Source: Epiperipatus broadwayi (lineage: Eukaryota; Onychophora; Udeonychophora; Euonychophora; Peripatidae). Taken from it: a stretch of 64,000 nucleotides of DNA. Of this stretch, positions 1-13,319 are shown piece by piece (position 1 is the first letter of the stretch; each line of letters begins with the position of its first letter). Location of the stretch: positions 951,001 through 1,015,000 of the forward strand of contig JAQFVV010006342.1 of NCBI GenBank assembly GCA_028023455.1. The letters are read 5' to 3'. The notes below the pieces were generated by a model. That model had not been told where the DNA came from. It saw only the letters and a program-made list of their open reading frames with translations, and ran no database searches. A program made the position numbers and the translations under genes.

Positions 1-2950
1 AATATTATGTCTAGCAAATAGCATTTATAAATGAAGTTATAATATGACTAGTATATAAAAACTTATATAGGTCTTAAATAAAATGCTGTGCTTTATTTCT
101 ATTGAGGTTGTAATAGGGTGTATATATATATAATTCTCTGAAGATCACTGTTGGGAATAAAGTTTGATTTTTATTGGAAATAATTTTTAAAAGTATTTCA
201 TCATTATTGAAAATGATGAGGCTGAGGATATATGTTAAATATTGATAAATACAAAAAAGTTTGTACAACCCATACCACATATATTTTTTATACTTGTTGA
301 AGCTACTAAGGGAGGTATATGACCCATTTTAAAGAAATTCTTTGTTAAACATTTAATTCCTGGTCATCTTCTGATATGTTACCAAATGTTTATTTCAGAT
401 GTCTCATTCCTGTTTTTTTTTTAATTATCTTTGCTGAATTTAATTTGTATTCATGAAATGTTGGGAAATTGCATTAAACAAACATATACCAACAATAATA
501 CAAAAACTTACAAGTTTTTGAGATAAGATACTGTCACTGGAAATTTACCACAATCATAGATGATGTTGAAATAGGAATATTTTAATAACCTAGAAGGGGA
601 AAATCACATTTAAAGTATTTTATGTGAACCAATTGATTATTTTGTCTTCATAATAAAATTATAATTATTCTAGAATAGATTGCAGGATTTATAATCTACA
701 GAAGAAAAAAAGACTGAAAAGATAATACATTCACCAGTAAAAAATTATGAACTTCACAATAAGATTTATTGATGTGATATTTAAATAATACCACAATGAA
801 GCAAATAACGGAATTATAAATTTAATAACTGCAGATTAAATATACTTTCCACACACACACAAAAATAATATGAATTCAGATATAATGTATCTGTTATGAA
901 TAAAATAAAATCTAAAGAATACAGCTCAAATGTATCTGCTAGAATTTTGTGACCACAAATCAAATTATATGCTGGGTATAGAGTTAAAATATTTCAAATG
1001 CAAATCACATATATCTGCAAAGTATTATCTTAAAAGTGTAATATTTATATTATATGAGAAAGCAGATTCTCTTGAGAAGAAAAATCCTGATTGAAGCTAG
1101 TTTTTAAAACATAAACATACCTATATAACAAATCCAAAGTTTTTAAGGAAAATTTAAAATGATTTATAAAAAACTATTTATCATTGAATACATGAGATAA
1201 TTCAGGTGATGATAATATGCAAATAGAACATGCAAGGCAAAATTTGGACAAAAAACATGAAATACTTTAATAAGTAGCGTAAAACCAAGATCTAAATTTG
1301 ATTTTCTATTAAGTGAAAGAATGGATACTTATTGAATTAAAACTATCCTCTATGATGCTTATTCTCGATATATATTCAAAAAAAAAAAAACTAACAAAAA
1401 TGAAAAGGCAAAGAAATCTAAAGATAATAAAAATCATCATTTAATTTTTCTTTCAAGAAGAGGGAAATGAAATATACCAATCTCATTGTGTGTAATACCA
1501 CTTGATGATGTAAATTGATTTATATTATTAACTTTGAAAAATATTACATTGACATAGATATATATGTGAAAATATACAGAATAAATTATTAAATAGAGGG
1601 ATCTTTTTTTCACGTGTGGTGATGTGCATCAATTGTTTGAGATAGAGTGAATATAGACTGAAAATCCTAATTCAAATCCTTCTATTTACTATAGGAAACA
1701 TTCAGTATACGGAATCAATAGGTTTATTAAGAATAAATGATTGTAAACTTTTGTAAAAATACTTTATTAGATGATAGAACTATTATATTTTTTTATTTTT
1801 AATTGTAAAAAAAAAAAAAAAGAAATGAATAATTTATTTTCTTTCTTCGAGTTTAATTTTTGTTAAAAAAATTTTTTTTATAAGTTTATATATATTCATA
1901 TTTAAAAAACATGCTTAGTTAGTTAAAAACATATGTATTTAAAATGTTTTTATAAATTAATCATGAAAACGTCCTTTCAATTGTATTTTTTCAAAATAAT
2001 TAATTCCTAAACTTATTTAGGAAATTCCTGAAAAAAAAGGGGGAAAAAATTTGTTAATGAAAACTAACTCCATTGTTACCAATTTTCTAAGTGCATCCAA
2101 TTAATAAATGTCAATGTTTTTGTTAATAAGTCATTTTTGTATTATTTCTTTTGGTTTTTGAAAATTGTTTTCTACCAATAAAAGGTTAGGGTTTTTAAAA
2201 GACTTATTATTTATTAATTGTTCAGTAGTAGTATATACTAGTATTGCAAGTAAATGTTGTCCAATAATGGAGTAGATGAGTAGGTTAACCATTATTTTTA
2301 CTTGTGTTCCTATAATAACAATTCACTAAATAACCAAAAGAAATTATCTGCTATTTTTCCCTGACAAGTAATCAAGAAATGTCATTCATGGAATCATATC
2401 TCAAATATAATCACAAACAGTAGAGATAATTTATCTCAAGTACAACTACAACTTATAGCAAGAATTTACTAAGAATTCATCTCAACATAGACTAATAATT
2501 CAAGAAAAGCCCATTGAGAATTATATTTCAAGACTGAAATGCTGAAGAATTAATATCAAAAAGCTGAATGATTTAAAACTTCTGCCTTTTCTACATGCAA
2601 TTGTGTAAATTCACCTACATATGTGTTTCATATAAATATGTACTTTGAGATTCAAGTATAAGTTTTGAATTCCAGAAAAAGTAAGGAAAATATATTAGAG
2701 AAATATATTTTAGATCACTAACTGATAAGGGTTTAATTAATGCTTAAATTTGCATAGAATTTAACAATGGAAAATATTTACGTATTTACGATAACAAAAT
2801 TGCATTTGATAATTGCTGAGAAATGTTTACTAATTACAAATATTTCTTGATACAATAGAAATTGAAAATATTAATTTAAAACACCAATAGGAAATACAAG
2901 ACTGACAAAAATCAAGAATGAAACCTGGATTGCAAGAGGCAAACCTACGT
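1..2950. other. AT-rich DNA, no recognisable gene
   Basis: Short A/T runs and decayed sequence only. If HYKK copy B continues left, this would be intron, but no HYKK-like exon was recognised. Confidence 0.6.
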
Positions 2951-2951
2951 G

Positions 2952-3412
2952 TGCAAATTGTTATTAAGCAGGCAAAACTCTCCATGCAGTAGTGCCATTC
3001 TGTGCCAACCAGAGTAATCAATGAAATGCTAGAAGGCTTGTGCATAAAATCTCCATCTAATGCCTACTCATCCAATATCCCCAGATTAGTTTCTGGCTTG
3101 TGGCCTTTGTCAGTGAGGAGCCTTGGATCTGAGAGCACTGCACCCAGATTTTAGGATCTAGCAATCACCTTTTATCTCTACTTAGATCTTAGGATCTAAT
3201 GCAAGCCTCCAGCAAACACCTTTTATCTCTACTTAACTACAAAACTATAAGAATGAAATTGAAAACAAGCCAGAAACTAGACTGGGGATATTGGAAGAGT
3301 AGGCATTAGATGGGATTTTATACACAAGCTTTCTGGCATTCATTGATTACTCTGGTTGGCACAAAGTGGCACTACAGTATGGAGATTTTTGCCTATTTAA
3401 TAACAGTTATGT
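2952..3412. repeat. Fold-back element with about 145-bp inverted arms
   Basis: The left arm (2952-3099) and right arm (3264-3412) are reverse complements with scattered mismatches; shared phrases are CCAACCAGAGTAATCAATGA, CATCTAATGCCTACTC and AATATCCCCAG. The 164-bp centre holds two copies of ACACCTTTTATCTCTACTTA-like sequence (3165-3184 and 3215-3234). A related partial copy (CCAGATTAGTTTCTAG, TTTCGTCAGTGGCGAG) is at 62345-62430. Confidence 0.8.
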
Positions 3413-4199
3413 GCTAGCATAAGAGATGGTGATCATGTGATGTGTAAATAGTTTGAGCAGCAAAGTGAATTGTTCTCATTCCAGTGAATTTACCAAGTGA
3501 ACAGTTGCTGACAGATTTAAAGTGACAGTAGATGAAAAAAGCTTAAGTAATAGTACAATGCTCTAATAAGAAGCCAACATAATCATGAGCAGCAGCTGAA
3601 CAGAGCCAAAGTATTTTGGGAACAGAGACTAGGGAAAATCATCCAGAAAGCATCCACTTGTTAAGTGCATTATGGGAAGCAAATCATAACTGAACTATAT
3701 ATATATATATTGTATTTGTATATATCAATAACTTGTCACTATTAATTATATTTCATCATTTATTAATTTATTTGTTATTATTTTATTTATTGTTATTCGG
3801 AGTGCTTGCATTTCGAATACACAACAGTAACAAAGTTATCAAGTTAAGTCGTCAAGGATTTTGTTAACCTAATTTACAGCTCACATTATACTAAAGAATT
3901 TACATGTAAGAAAAACTTTTATTAAACTTTGAAATGTTAAATGTATAAAAACAGGTTAAAAAAACAACTCAACTATATATATATATATACAATGGTCAAA
4001 TATCCAACATTAAAAAATTATTTGTCCACAATGCCATTATAGATATATACTTAATATAATAATCAATCTACATAAAATTGAAACAAACAATCTACAAAAA
4101 TTAGAAGTAGCAAATGATTATGTTAAAACATGATATAAAAGAAAGGTAATTAAAATATTTTTAGAAATCAAAATATAAATAGTAGAAATAAGTATGCTA

Positions 4200-4690
4200 A
4201 GAATAAATATAAAGATTGCAAATGTATGTCTATTCCATATTCAAGGGAAGTGTATAAGAAGTTAGTAAGAGAGAAAGTACCAGACAATATAAGAATAGCA
4301 TGGGAAAATAGCAAGTCTTTGGATAGATGGTTATGTAATACAAATAAGATAAATGGTCTTGATAATAAGGGAGGAATGGTTTATAAATTATATGTGGAAA
4401 TTGTAATAAGATATAAATAAAACAGATAGGATAAATAATAAGTGATAGAGGGAAGGAACATGATAGAGCAATTAGGAGAAGAGATATTAAGTCACGACTA
4501 TATATACATTATTTAGATACTGATCATAAAATGTAGTGTGAAAAGAATATTAGAGTTATAAAACATGATAAAGATTATCAAAAAAGGCCATGCTATGAAA
4601 CTTTGTACATTCAAAAAAATTTGGATAGATGTGTAAATATAGTTAAAGGTCCAGCAAAATTAGGTGTAAAATGGACATTATTTGATAATT
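4200..4690 (+). pseudogene. Penelope-like GIY-YIG region relic
   Basis: The plus strand encodes IPYSREVYKKLVREKVPDN, then KSLDRWL and GGMVYKLYVEI. In shifted frames this continues through HYLDTDHKM and QKNLDRCVNIVKG. The order of a IPY block, a short linker, a G-VY block and an H-x-DTDH block fits the connector and GIY-YIG domain of PLE proteins, as seen at 48.7-49.0 kb. The YIG triplet is no longer recognisable and frames are broken. Family assignment is by pattern only. Confidence 0.5.
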
Positions 4691-4699
4691 GGAAGATTT

Positions 4700-5054
4700 A
4701 AAAGTTATGCAAAGGGGGGAGGGGAATAGATTATTTATTTATATAGGTATATAAAAATATATGTATAGGTATTTATATAGTTAAAAAAAATTTTTTTTAT
4801 GTTTATTTACTTTTATTTTGTGGCATTTATTTATATGCACAATCTTAATTATATTGTTGAAGGTAGAATAATGTCCAATAGGAGGAATAAATGTAATTGA
4901 TAGGTCATGTGATGTATAAAACGTTATATCTTGAAAAGATATCAATAAGAGATGAAAGCCAAATTAACAATTAAATAATTGTAAATATAATTGGTTGTTC
5001 ATTTCAATTTTATTCAGATTTATTATATTAAAACTCAACTACTACTACAACTAT

Positions 5055-5089
<35 letters not shown>

Positions 5090-6850
5090 TTTTTATTATT
5101 ACATTTGAACTTTATTTTTATAATTAATTTATATATTTGCAATTTATATGTCTACTAATTTGTATTATAAGTTATATGTGCATTTTATATTTACCACATA
5201 TTCAGTTATATTTTAAAAAATATTAAAATAAATTGGAATATTTTCCCAATGCATACTAAAATAAAATAATTTAGTAATTTAGATAGTAGATAAAATTCAT
5301 TTATTTATTTAGATATTTTATAACAAGTTAAAGTTATTTGAACCTACAATTGAAATACATCTTGATGAACACTTTTACAAATATAATGGTTTGTATTCTA
5401 ACAAATATAACTGTTAAATTCATATATATTTTATGTATTACTCCAACCTTGTTATTAGTTTCATTTTATTATTAAAAATATAGTCTTAGTTTTTTATGAT
5501 TGATTCAATATTCCTTATATATATATAATCAACAAGACTATGATTGAATATCATGATCTTATATTTTTAAAACTGGGAAAATTATTGTTTCTACTAACAT
5601 AATTTTGTAGTTGGTGTTGTAAAAAGTATTGATGCATTTTCAGGCTTACTTATAATTTGTCTTGACAGAAATATGAGTCGCAAATAAATGTTTCTTCTCT
5701 TTTGTCATAAATATATAATAAAGAATAGTATTTTAATCATTGCAGAATATATATGTGCATATATACTTAACGTAACTGATTTTTCTGCATTAGATTTGTT
5801 CTACAAAAGAGACTGGTCACACAGTTTATCATCATTATTTTACAATCTAATTTAAGATCAGCTTTGCAACATAACATATTTGATAGTCCAACATAAAGCA
5901 TAATTCCATATGGTTACGATATACATGCAAATCAGAAGTCATCAAAATGCACATATTGTGGTAATATAGCTTTGAATAATTATGTAAACCAATATGAGAA
6001 GGTATTCCAACATTTACAATATTTTGTATTCGTTAGTTACAAATTATTGCATTAGATATAAAACAAATGATATAATAATTAGCATAATCTGTAATGTTAC
6101 ATTAATATGTAACTGGAGAGGTATGGTGATTAACCTTCCTGCTTAAACATCATAAAATATATAAATCATCAAGCACAACATGGGTCACTAACTTGATCAT
6201 TGTTAAATCCACCATGATCATTAATTTACATAGTTTGATTATTCAAAGTATGATCTCACTGAAGGAATACTACTGAAATGACTATATTTCCCTTGCAATA
6301 ATCACTTTTACTTATTTCTCAAGATTCACTGTAAAATATGTATTGACTTGTATGAACTTTATTTGCTTTGATTCCTTAAATATTTGTTTTTCCCTACTAA
6401 GTTATCCATGATCTAGCAAAATTTGAAGCTCTTTGAGAGTGTCTTTTGTATATCAGGTGATTTATAATCACAAGTCAAAAATATAATGAATAATAAGGAG
6501 CCATTTTGAGAATGAAGCAAAAGATGGATACAGTTATGAGCGAGTATTTAAAATTTTTAAAATAAAATTTCAATAAAATAACAAAATAGAAAAAAAAAAA
6601 ATTTAAAGTATAAAAATAATGTTGCATATGTATATAAATAACCCTTATATTCTGTGCATATCTGCATAGATCCCTGGCTAGGTTTACTTTCCTAACTGTA
6701 TATGAAAAAAAAAGAGCCAAAAAAAAAACACCTCAAAGATATATGCTCATACTGTACAAATTCTCTTAAATCACTCTTTAATTATATACAATAATTTAAT
6801 GAAATATATTCCACCTGTGATAATTTATTTCATTAAGTATTAATACACTG
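4700..6850. other. AT-rich DNA apart from one ACT tract
   Basis: No open frame with recognisable similarity; short TA tracts near 5520 and 5745. Confidence 0.55.
5036..5090. repeat. (ACT)n microsatellite
   Basis: Imperfect then perfect ACT units, flanked by ATT-rich sequence. Confidence 0.95.
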
Positions 6851-6854
6851 TACA

Positions 6855-7045
6855 TGCTTACACATACCTGCACATATATAATGTAATATAAGAGATTCGA
6901 ACTCAGACTTTCACACAACCCTCAACTCTCCATGCCATCTCATATTGCTGACCCACCTGATCATACACATGTTGAAAAGATAATCACCAATATATGTATT
7001 TTATGCTAAACCAGAAATCATCAGTTGGTCCAGATTAAACCACTA
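6855..7045 (-). repeat. Dispersed tRNA-like repeat, copy 1
   Basis: On the minus strand a B-box-like GAGTTCGAATCTC (6894-6906) follows a weak tRNA-like segment. Plus-strand sequence to the right includes GCTAAACCAGAAATCATCAG and GTTGGTCCAGATT, shared with copies at 17.3, 17.7 and 35.0 kb. An A18 run at 7063-7081 lies just outside. Confidence 0.5.
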
Positions 7046-7084
7046 AAGAAAATATAAAATCTCAAAAAAAAAAAAAAAAAGAAG

Positions 7085-10000
7085 ATACAAAAATTAATGA
7101 TAAAGAGTTCACAAATTATCTCTTCTATTATCAAATTAATTCTAGCATAGTGCAAATATTTTGATCAATTAAAATTATTGAAGATTTTATAAAAAAAAGT
7201 AATTTGAATTCTTACCAGTATTTTACTATTTAATATGATCTTTAGAATTTTTTTTAGAATCAGCATTTTATAGTTATTATGCATATTATAATTTTGAGAA
7301 ATACACATTTGACATTTTTTAAAATAATCTTCTTATCAAGTTAAATCCTTCAAGTTTTAAAATTTCTTAGAAATGTTGATTTTTTTTTCACAGTAGTAAT
7401 TCTATATCAGTAGGTTTGCTCAATTTTGTTATTTAAAAGTCTGATTTTCTTCATAATATCAATTCAATATTGATAATTTTGTTAGATTTTAATTTATCCA
7501 CTTTATCCATTCTCTCTTGTTGGTGCACAAAGGCTTTTTTCATCATATAGGGTAGATAATAGCAGGTTCTATAATACACTTAGGCTTTATGTCCAATATT
7601 TCCACCAGAAATTACTTTCGAGATAATAAATAGTAATTAAACTAAGCTTTGGTCTTAGTATCACATTTCATAATTTTGATTACTATTCATAGTTAGCAAA
7701 AACAATTTCAGGATTCAAAACTGCAATTCACCCCCACACCACTCACCAAACACATTCATTATGTTTATTTAATCAATATGGTTGATTATCCTTTATTTCA
7801 CCCCCCAAATTAATGAATTATGTAGGTGCTAAAGTTTTTGATACAACAGTTGGTTTTAGTATTTTGAAAAATAGTGTTGCCCACTAAAATTTATCTAGCA
7901 ATATTTAAAAATATAAAATGGTGTAAAATATACATAAAATCAATAACATAATTTATTTTAATAAACAAGTGTCACTCATAACATATAAACCAAAGTGTTA
8001 AAGAATCCTCTAGCTATTATATACTTTTAAATTTCTTGTTTCACAATAAACTTTGTAGGGGTTACATTATTACTCTGATTTACACACATTGATTCTAAAG
8101 TGTCTGCAATGAAATCTTATATAAAGTTTTTGTCAAATAACTTGAAGTAATTAGTAATGGTTTTAATTATAAATTTATTAAACGCACATTGATTACATAA
8201 GTAATATTTACCAAGGCCGTAACTTCAAAAATATGCATGTAAAATGCGATAGTAGGGACCTCTACAGGTCTTTAACCACAAGCTTACTTTTACCTTGGTT
8301 AGTGTCAAAATTTTATGTCAGGATTCACCATAATGATTATCATCAATTTGTACCCACTATTTTTATTTACAATCAATTATTCACTATTATGATTTTAAAA
8401 ACCTTTTTTTTTTTTTTCAAAACATGACTATTTTGTAAGATTGGTAATATCATAGAATAGTGATTTCACTAGAAATCATGTCATTTGAAAATAAAATGTC
8501 AATGTTAATGCTAAAAATGTATATTACAATACTGAATATAGCATTAAAATACGATTAATGTATTTTATGTCCCTGAATGAGGCTCAGTGTTTTCTTTTAC
8601 AATATATCCAAAGTAAAGATTTTCATCGTTAACATCTATAAAAACAAAAAATACTATTTTATTCAATAAACACACTTTTATATTATGCATAACAACAAAG
8701 TGTATTAATATTAAATTTTAAAATGTGTACATTAAGTAAAATATATTCACTCAATCAATATTATGGATTAAAATTCTTATGAACATTATTCTGATATTGG
8801 CAAAAAATATGTTAATCATAATTTTAAAGTATTATACATTATAACTGTAAATTATTTTGAGAGAAAAAATGATTCTGTGCATAACACAGTTAATAATCAA
8901 AGTTATGTAATCAAAGGCTATTAATCATAAGTTTAAATTATCATTTAGTTGTTCAAATTTAACCAATCATTTCGCACTTTGTAATAATGATGTTGTTAAA
9001 AAGTATAACTTGAGTATGAGCAAAAAAAGATTTAATCATTTAAATTATTAAAATTTCAGCAGTCGACTGCATGTTATATTTCTTTCTCAAATTTTTATTT
9101 AATTTCATTGCACTTATATAAAATAAATACAATTTATGAAGCCTTATTATAAAAAAACAGTAATGTTGTTAACTATAAAAATAAAAAAGCTTTAATAATG
9201 CATCAAAAATAAATTTTAAAATATACATTATGTAAATTTTTTTTAAATTTTATAATGTACATTGTAGATTTAATTTTTGTCTTCTTGTTTTATTTTAATT
9301 TAATGAATCATGAATTAGAAATGTTTCTCTTTCTATTTAAAAATAAAATGGCGGACCATAAAAAAATGTTTTTTTTAGTTAAAGCTTCCAAAATATTTTT
9401 ACATAGTGTATTTACTCATTTATTCATATTTTTAAAAATAATATGCTTAATAAAATGTGTATTCAGTAAGTAACACTTTTTTCAACTTAAGGTTTAATTT
9501 TTTAATTGAATGTTTATATATTTTGAATTTAAAGTAACAAATTAATTTTTTCCCCTATAGAAATTCATTTTTAACAGCTTGTTTTGTACAGAAAATCTCT
9601 GATTTATGATATTCTTTAGACTATCAACTATCCTCCCTAATTGGAATAAAGGTCTATATTATTTCCTCAAATTTAGTGAACATACAAACAAAATCAGATT
9701 ATGATAAGAACTTTTTAAAAATACATTTCAGAAATCCAACTTGGAATTAAAATGGAACTACGATAATGTAGAACTAATTTGGCAGTATGCTATAATCACA
9801 TAATATGTGATCCTTCCAATCATCCTTTCTCAATGTGTGGCCTACCAAGTTTTTATGTGTGGGCTAAAACACCCACATATTAATTTAAGATTTTAAAATC
9901 TTGAGACATATTAATTTAAGATTTTAAAATCTTGAGATGCTTGATATCTAAATATCCCAAACTTCAATTGGAAATTATAATCATGATGCATTTGTTTGTT

Positions 10001-10389
10001 TTACAATTTAGTAGATGTATATCAGTTTTGTTTCTTATAATTTCAAGTGTAAATAATGAAGGCAAACTTGTGACTGTTCTAAAACATTGTTTTATGACAA
10101 AGTTTAATTTAATTACTCAGAATGGCAATAATATCTTTACAATTCAGACAAAAATATCTGATAAATATAGAGTGTTTTAAGACAAGTAGAGTGCACATGC
10201 ATAATTTATATTTATTTTATATTTTACATTATCTAGATTATTTTATTTGGGTTTGATTACATTTATATTTACTTCAGTTTTATTATGTTTTGTAATATTT
10301 TATGTTGTTTTTTATTTTTTCTATTAATTTTATTGTTTACATTTTTATGGTATTATTTATATAATTATGTATTTTATTTTATTTCACTA
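7085..10389. other. AT-rich DNA with one 31-bp duplication
   Basis: Nothing gene-like. Short frames at 9255-9473 and 9932-10180 have AT-driven composition (Phe, Ile, Lys, Leu) and no motif. Confidence 0.55.
9876..9937 (+). repeat. Perfect 31-bp tandem duplication
   Basis: Two identical 31-bp units (9876-9906 and 9907-9937), each containing the palindrome AAGATTTTAAAATCTT. Identity argues for a recent duplication. Confidence 0.97.
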
Positions 10390-10470
10390 TATCATGGCTC
10401 TGAAGAAGACTACAGGACAGTCAAAAAATAAGATTGTGTCTATACATATGTACAATAAAAAGTTTTTTTG
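10390..10470 (+). repeat. PLE-terminus-like phrase
   Basis: CTCTGAAGAAGACTACAGG followed by ACAGTCAAAAAATAAG resembles the inverted copy at 13190-13215 of the 12.6-13.3 kb repeat cluster. It is too short to classify. Confidence 0.35.
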
Positions 10471-10524
10471 ATAAAAAAGTATTCAAAGTAGAGAGGATAA
10501 ATTACATTTATTTAAAATAAACAT

Positions 10525-11037
10525 GTTTTGGTGCTATTTTAGTATGTGATCTCCACCATTTTGAATTTCAAAAATGACCAAACATCATCTGACACATTTA
10601 AGTGATAAAAAAATATGCAAAAATGCAAAACATTTAGCTCAGCTCTATGTGACTAATTAAAAAAAAAGTCAAAACACAAAATATTTACAACTCGGGTTAT
10701 GTGACTATAATATCAATTAAAAGCAACACATATAGAAATCTGGTCAAGCAATACTTGCAAAATAGATTTGAGATTGCATAATAAAAAAAAGCCAAAACAG
10801 AAAAGATTTAGAAATTGGGTCATATGACTATAATATCAATTAAAAGCAACACATAGATCTGAGATCGCATGATAAAAAAAATATTTTAAAAATATAAAAA
10901 GCTAACATGCATTAACACAGGTTACAAAAGAAGGCTGCATATTTTTATCCATACTATTTTATCACTTAGATGTGTCAGACAACGTTTTTGAAATTCAAAA
11001 TGGTGGAGATCACATACTAAAATGGCACCCATGTTTT
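10525..11037. repeat. MITE-like element with roughly 95-bp inverted ends and an internal duplication
   Basis: The left end (ATGTTTTGGTGCTATTTTAG, TATGTGATCTCCACCATTTT) and right end (the complement, with AATGGTGGAGATCACATACT and GGCACCCATG) pair over about 95 bp with indels. The interior contains two tandem copies of a block with GTGACTATAATATCAATTAA (10694 and 10825 areas), spaced about 130 bp apart. No ORF. Confidence 0.7.
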
Positions 11038-11039
11038 AG

Positions 11040-12555
11040 AATCTTGTGTAATTTGTCATAAAAGTTTTATATCAAAAAATATAATGATATTCATAATCCT
11101 ACTATGAAACACAAATTATTTAAAGATCATGGGTTTTGAATAAGATGAGAATATGAACAGTAATTACAGCAACATTCTTTTACACACCTCAGTATGATAG
11201 TTAAGCAGATGAAAAGTTCTGGAACAGGTTTTTTTCTTTACAGCAAAAAATTATTTTATTTTATAATGAAACATTAAAGTTTAGAGAAATTTGAAAATGA
11301 TGGGTGATGGTTAGTCTTTCTGTGTGACATCACAGAAAAACATATGAGTTTAATCATGTCTTATAGGCTAAAAATAAAATTATTTCACATTATGGAGAAT
11401 AAAGTATATGCTTTTGAGCAATTTAAAAGAAAATTTCAGGATTTAACAAATTTAAAAAGTTGTCTATTGCTTGTAAAAAAATTACTAACACCTAAAAATA
11501 GCAATTACTATACAACTAGCTGCATTAGAATATAAATATGCAGACTATTTCACAAATTCATTGAGCTCAAAATAATACGAATCTGAAGACAATTTTTAAA
11601 GACAAAAGAGAAGAAAAGGAATAAGCTAAATTTTGCAAATTAGTGCCTGAATAATACGTCTATAGAAAAGTACTATTCAGTGATACTATTGAAAATGGTC
11701 AATTAGGAAGAAATGGATCATGAGAATCTACTTTCACTATCATTTAATATCCATTTACTTCTTTAAATATTATATTTTTAATTAATATAAAAAATAATTA
11801 TATAGTTAATTACATGAAGTCGTGTATTTAATTAATCCCAATAACAGATTGGGCAGCAATAAATCCACTCAATTAACCCTAACGGGAGATTGTTTTTTTA
11901 CCATTACTATGCCAAGAACTCTTGGAATCTTTAGCTTACCTTCACACTAAACTACATAGGACATACTTTAAATTTTTAAATGGAGATAAAGATGTCTCTA
12001 CTTTTGTGCTGACTTAAAATTCACTTCTTGGTCTTGATTCATGTATAGAAATGTTAAATATTTGTAAATTTAGCTCTGTAGTAGATTTGCATCAATTGTG
12101 ATAATTTCAACTTAACTTATACTATAATCTGACTTATTTGCATCAACATATCTTTGTGAATCATCCTATTCTAAATTGAAATATATAAAAAACAGATACA
12201 GAAAATGGTCACTGATTCTTGACCTTAACGATGTTGTAAGGATAGCATATAGCAATTGTAAAACTGATTTACCTAAAATATGCAAAACATTTGTCTCAAC
12301 ATCAAAAATCACACCAATTTTTAAATAAACACTGGGCCATATTTAGGTTTATTTTTTATATTATTATATTATGAAATTTAGTGTACTATGTTACAGCGCA
12401 ATTGCAACCTGCATAATATAGCTAACATATGTATGCGGTCCAAGGGGGAAAAAATTGAGTATGGTTGCTTTAGATGCCAACCTTGTTCCAGAAGGAAAGG
12501 AAACCCTCCAAAAATTTAATATGATAATAAATTTTCAAAATTATTGTGAATTCTA
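11040..12555. other. AT-rich DNA, nothing identified
   Basis: No repeats shared with the rest of the window were noticed and there is no coding signal. Confidence 0.5.
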
Positions 12556-12559
12556 TTAT

Positions 12560-12755
12560 AAGTGAGAACATTACAATTTCTTATATCTTTTTCTTTACTT
12601 TTTTGCATTTCTTTTTATATATTCATATATTAAATTTTTTTTATCATCTCCTTATATACACTTTAATGCAATCTTTATATATATATATTTCCCTATTTAT
12701 TTTGCTCACAGTTTCAACTGTTCTGCAGTCTTCATCAGAGCACTCTATAAATTTC

Positions 12756-12804
<49 letters not shown>

Positions 12805-13310
12805 AACTGTAACTGAATTTTTCTTATTCAAATTGTTCAACTTTAATATTAATTTCCATCTTTCATTTATAATTCTTGATGTTTCATATACTTCCATTTC
12901 TTTTCATATATTCTATAAACATCTTTATATTGGTTATATTTTCCAACTCCATATATCCAAATATTGCTCTTTAATTTTCTTAATCCATCATGTCTTTTCG
13001 TCTTCCTAGAAGTTTATTATTCTTATATCTTCTCCTTTACTTTTTTTTCCATTTCACTTCATTTATTCATATATATATATTGAAATTTTTTTATCATCTC
13101 ATATACATTGTAATACAATCTTTTATATAGATATTTCCTTCTTTATTTTACTTACAGTCTTCATCAGAGAGAAGTGAAATTTATCGAGTGCTCTGATGAA
13201 GATTGCAGGACAGTCAAAACTATAAGGAAAAATGAAGAAGGGAATATATAAAAAAAAAGATTGCATTAAAGAGTATATGAGAAGATGATAAGAAAATTTT
13301 AACATTACAA
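12560..13310. repeat. Three copies of a PLE-terminus-like repeat, two direct and one inverted
   Basis: A block of about 150 bp containing TTTATCATCTCCTTATATAC and CAGTCTTCATCAGAG occurs at 12585-12745 (+) and 13045-13165 (+). It recurs inverted at 13180-13310, where it reads CTCTGATGAAGATTGCAGG. The phrase 'tctgatgaagactgcaggacagt' in either orientation resembles penelope terminal regions; a related phrase is at 10396-10425. No coding sequence is associated. Confidence 0.55.
12758..12802. repeat. (CT)n microsatellite
   Basis: About 22 uninterrupted CT units directly follow the first copy of the surrounding repeat. Confidence 0.98.
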
Positions 13311-13319
13311 TTTAGTAGT

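Noticed and set aside
6475-6720. 81-codon minus frame
   Set aside because: Composition driven by A/T homopolymers; no motif and no splice context.
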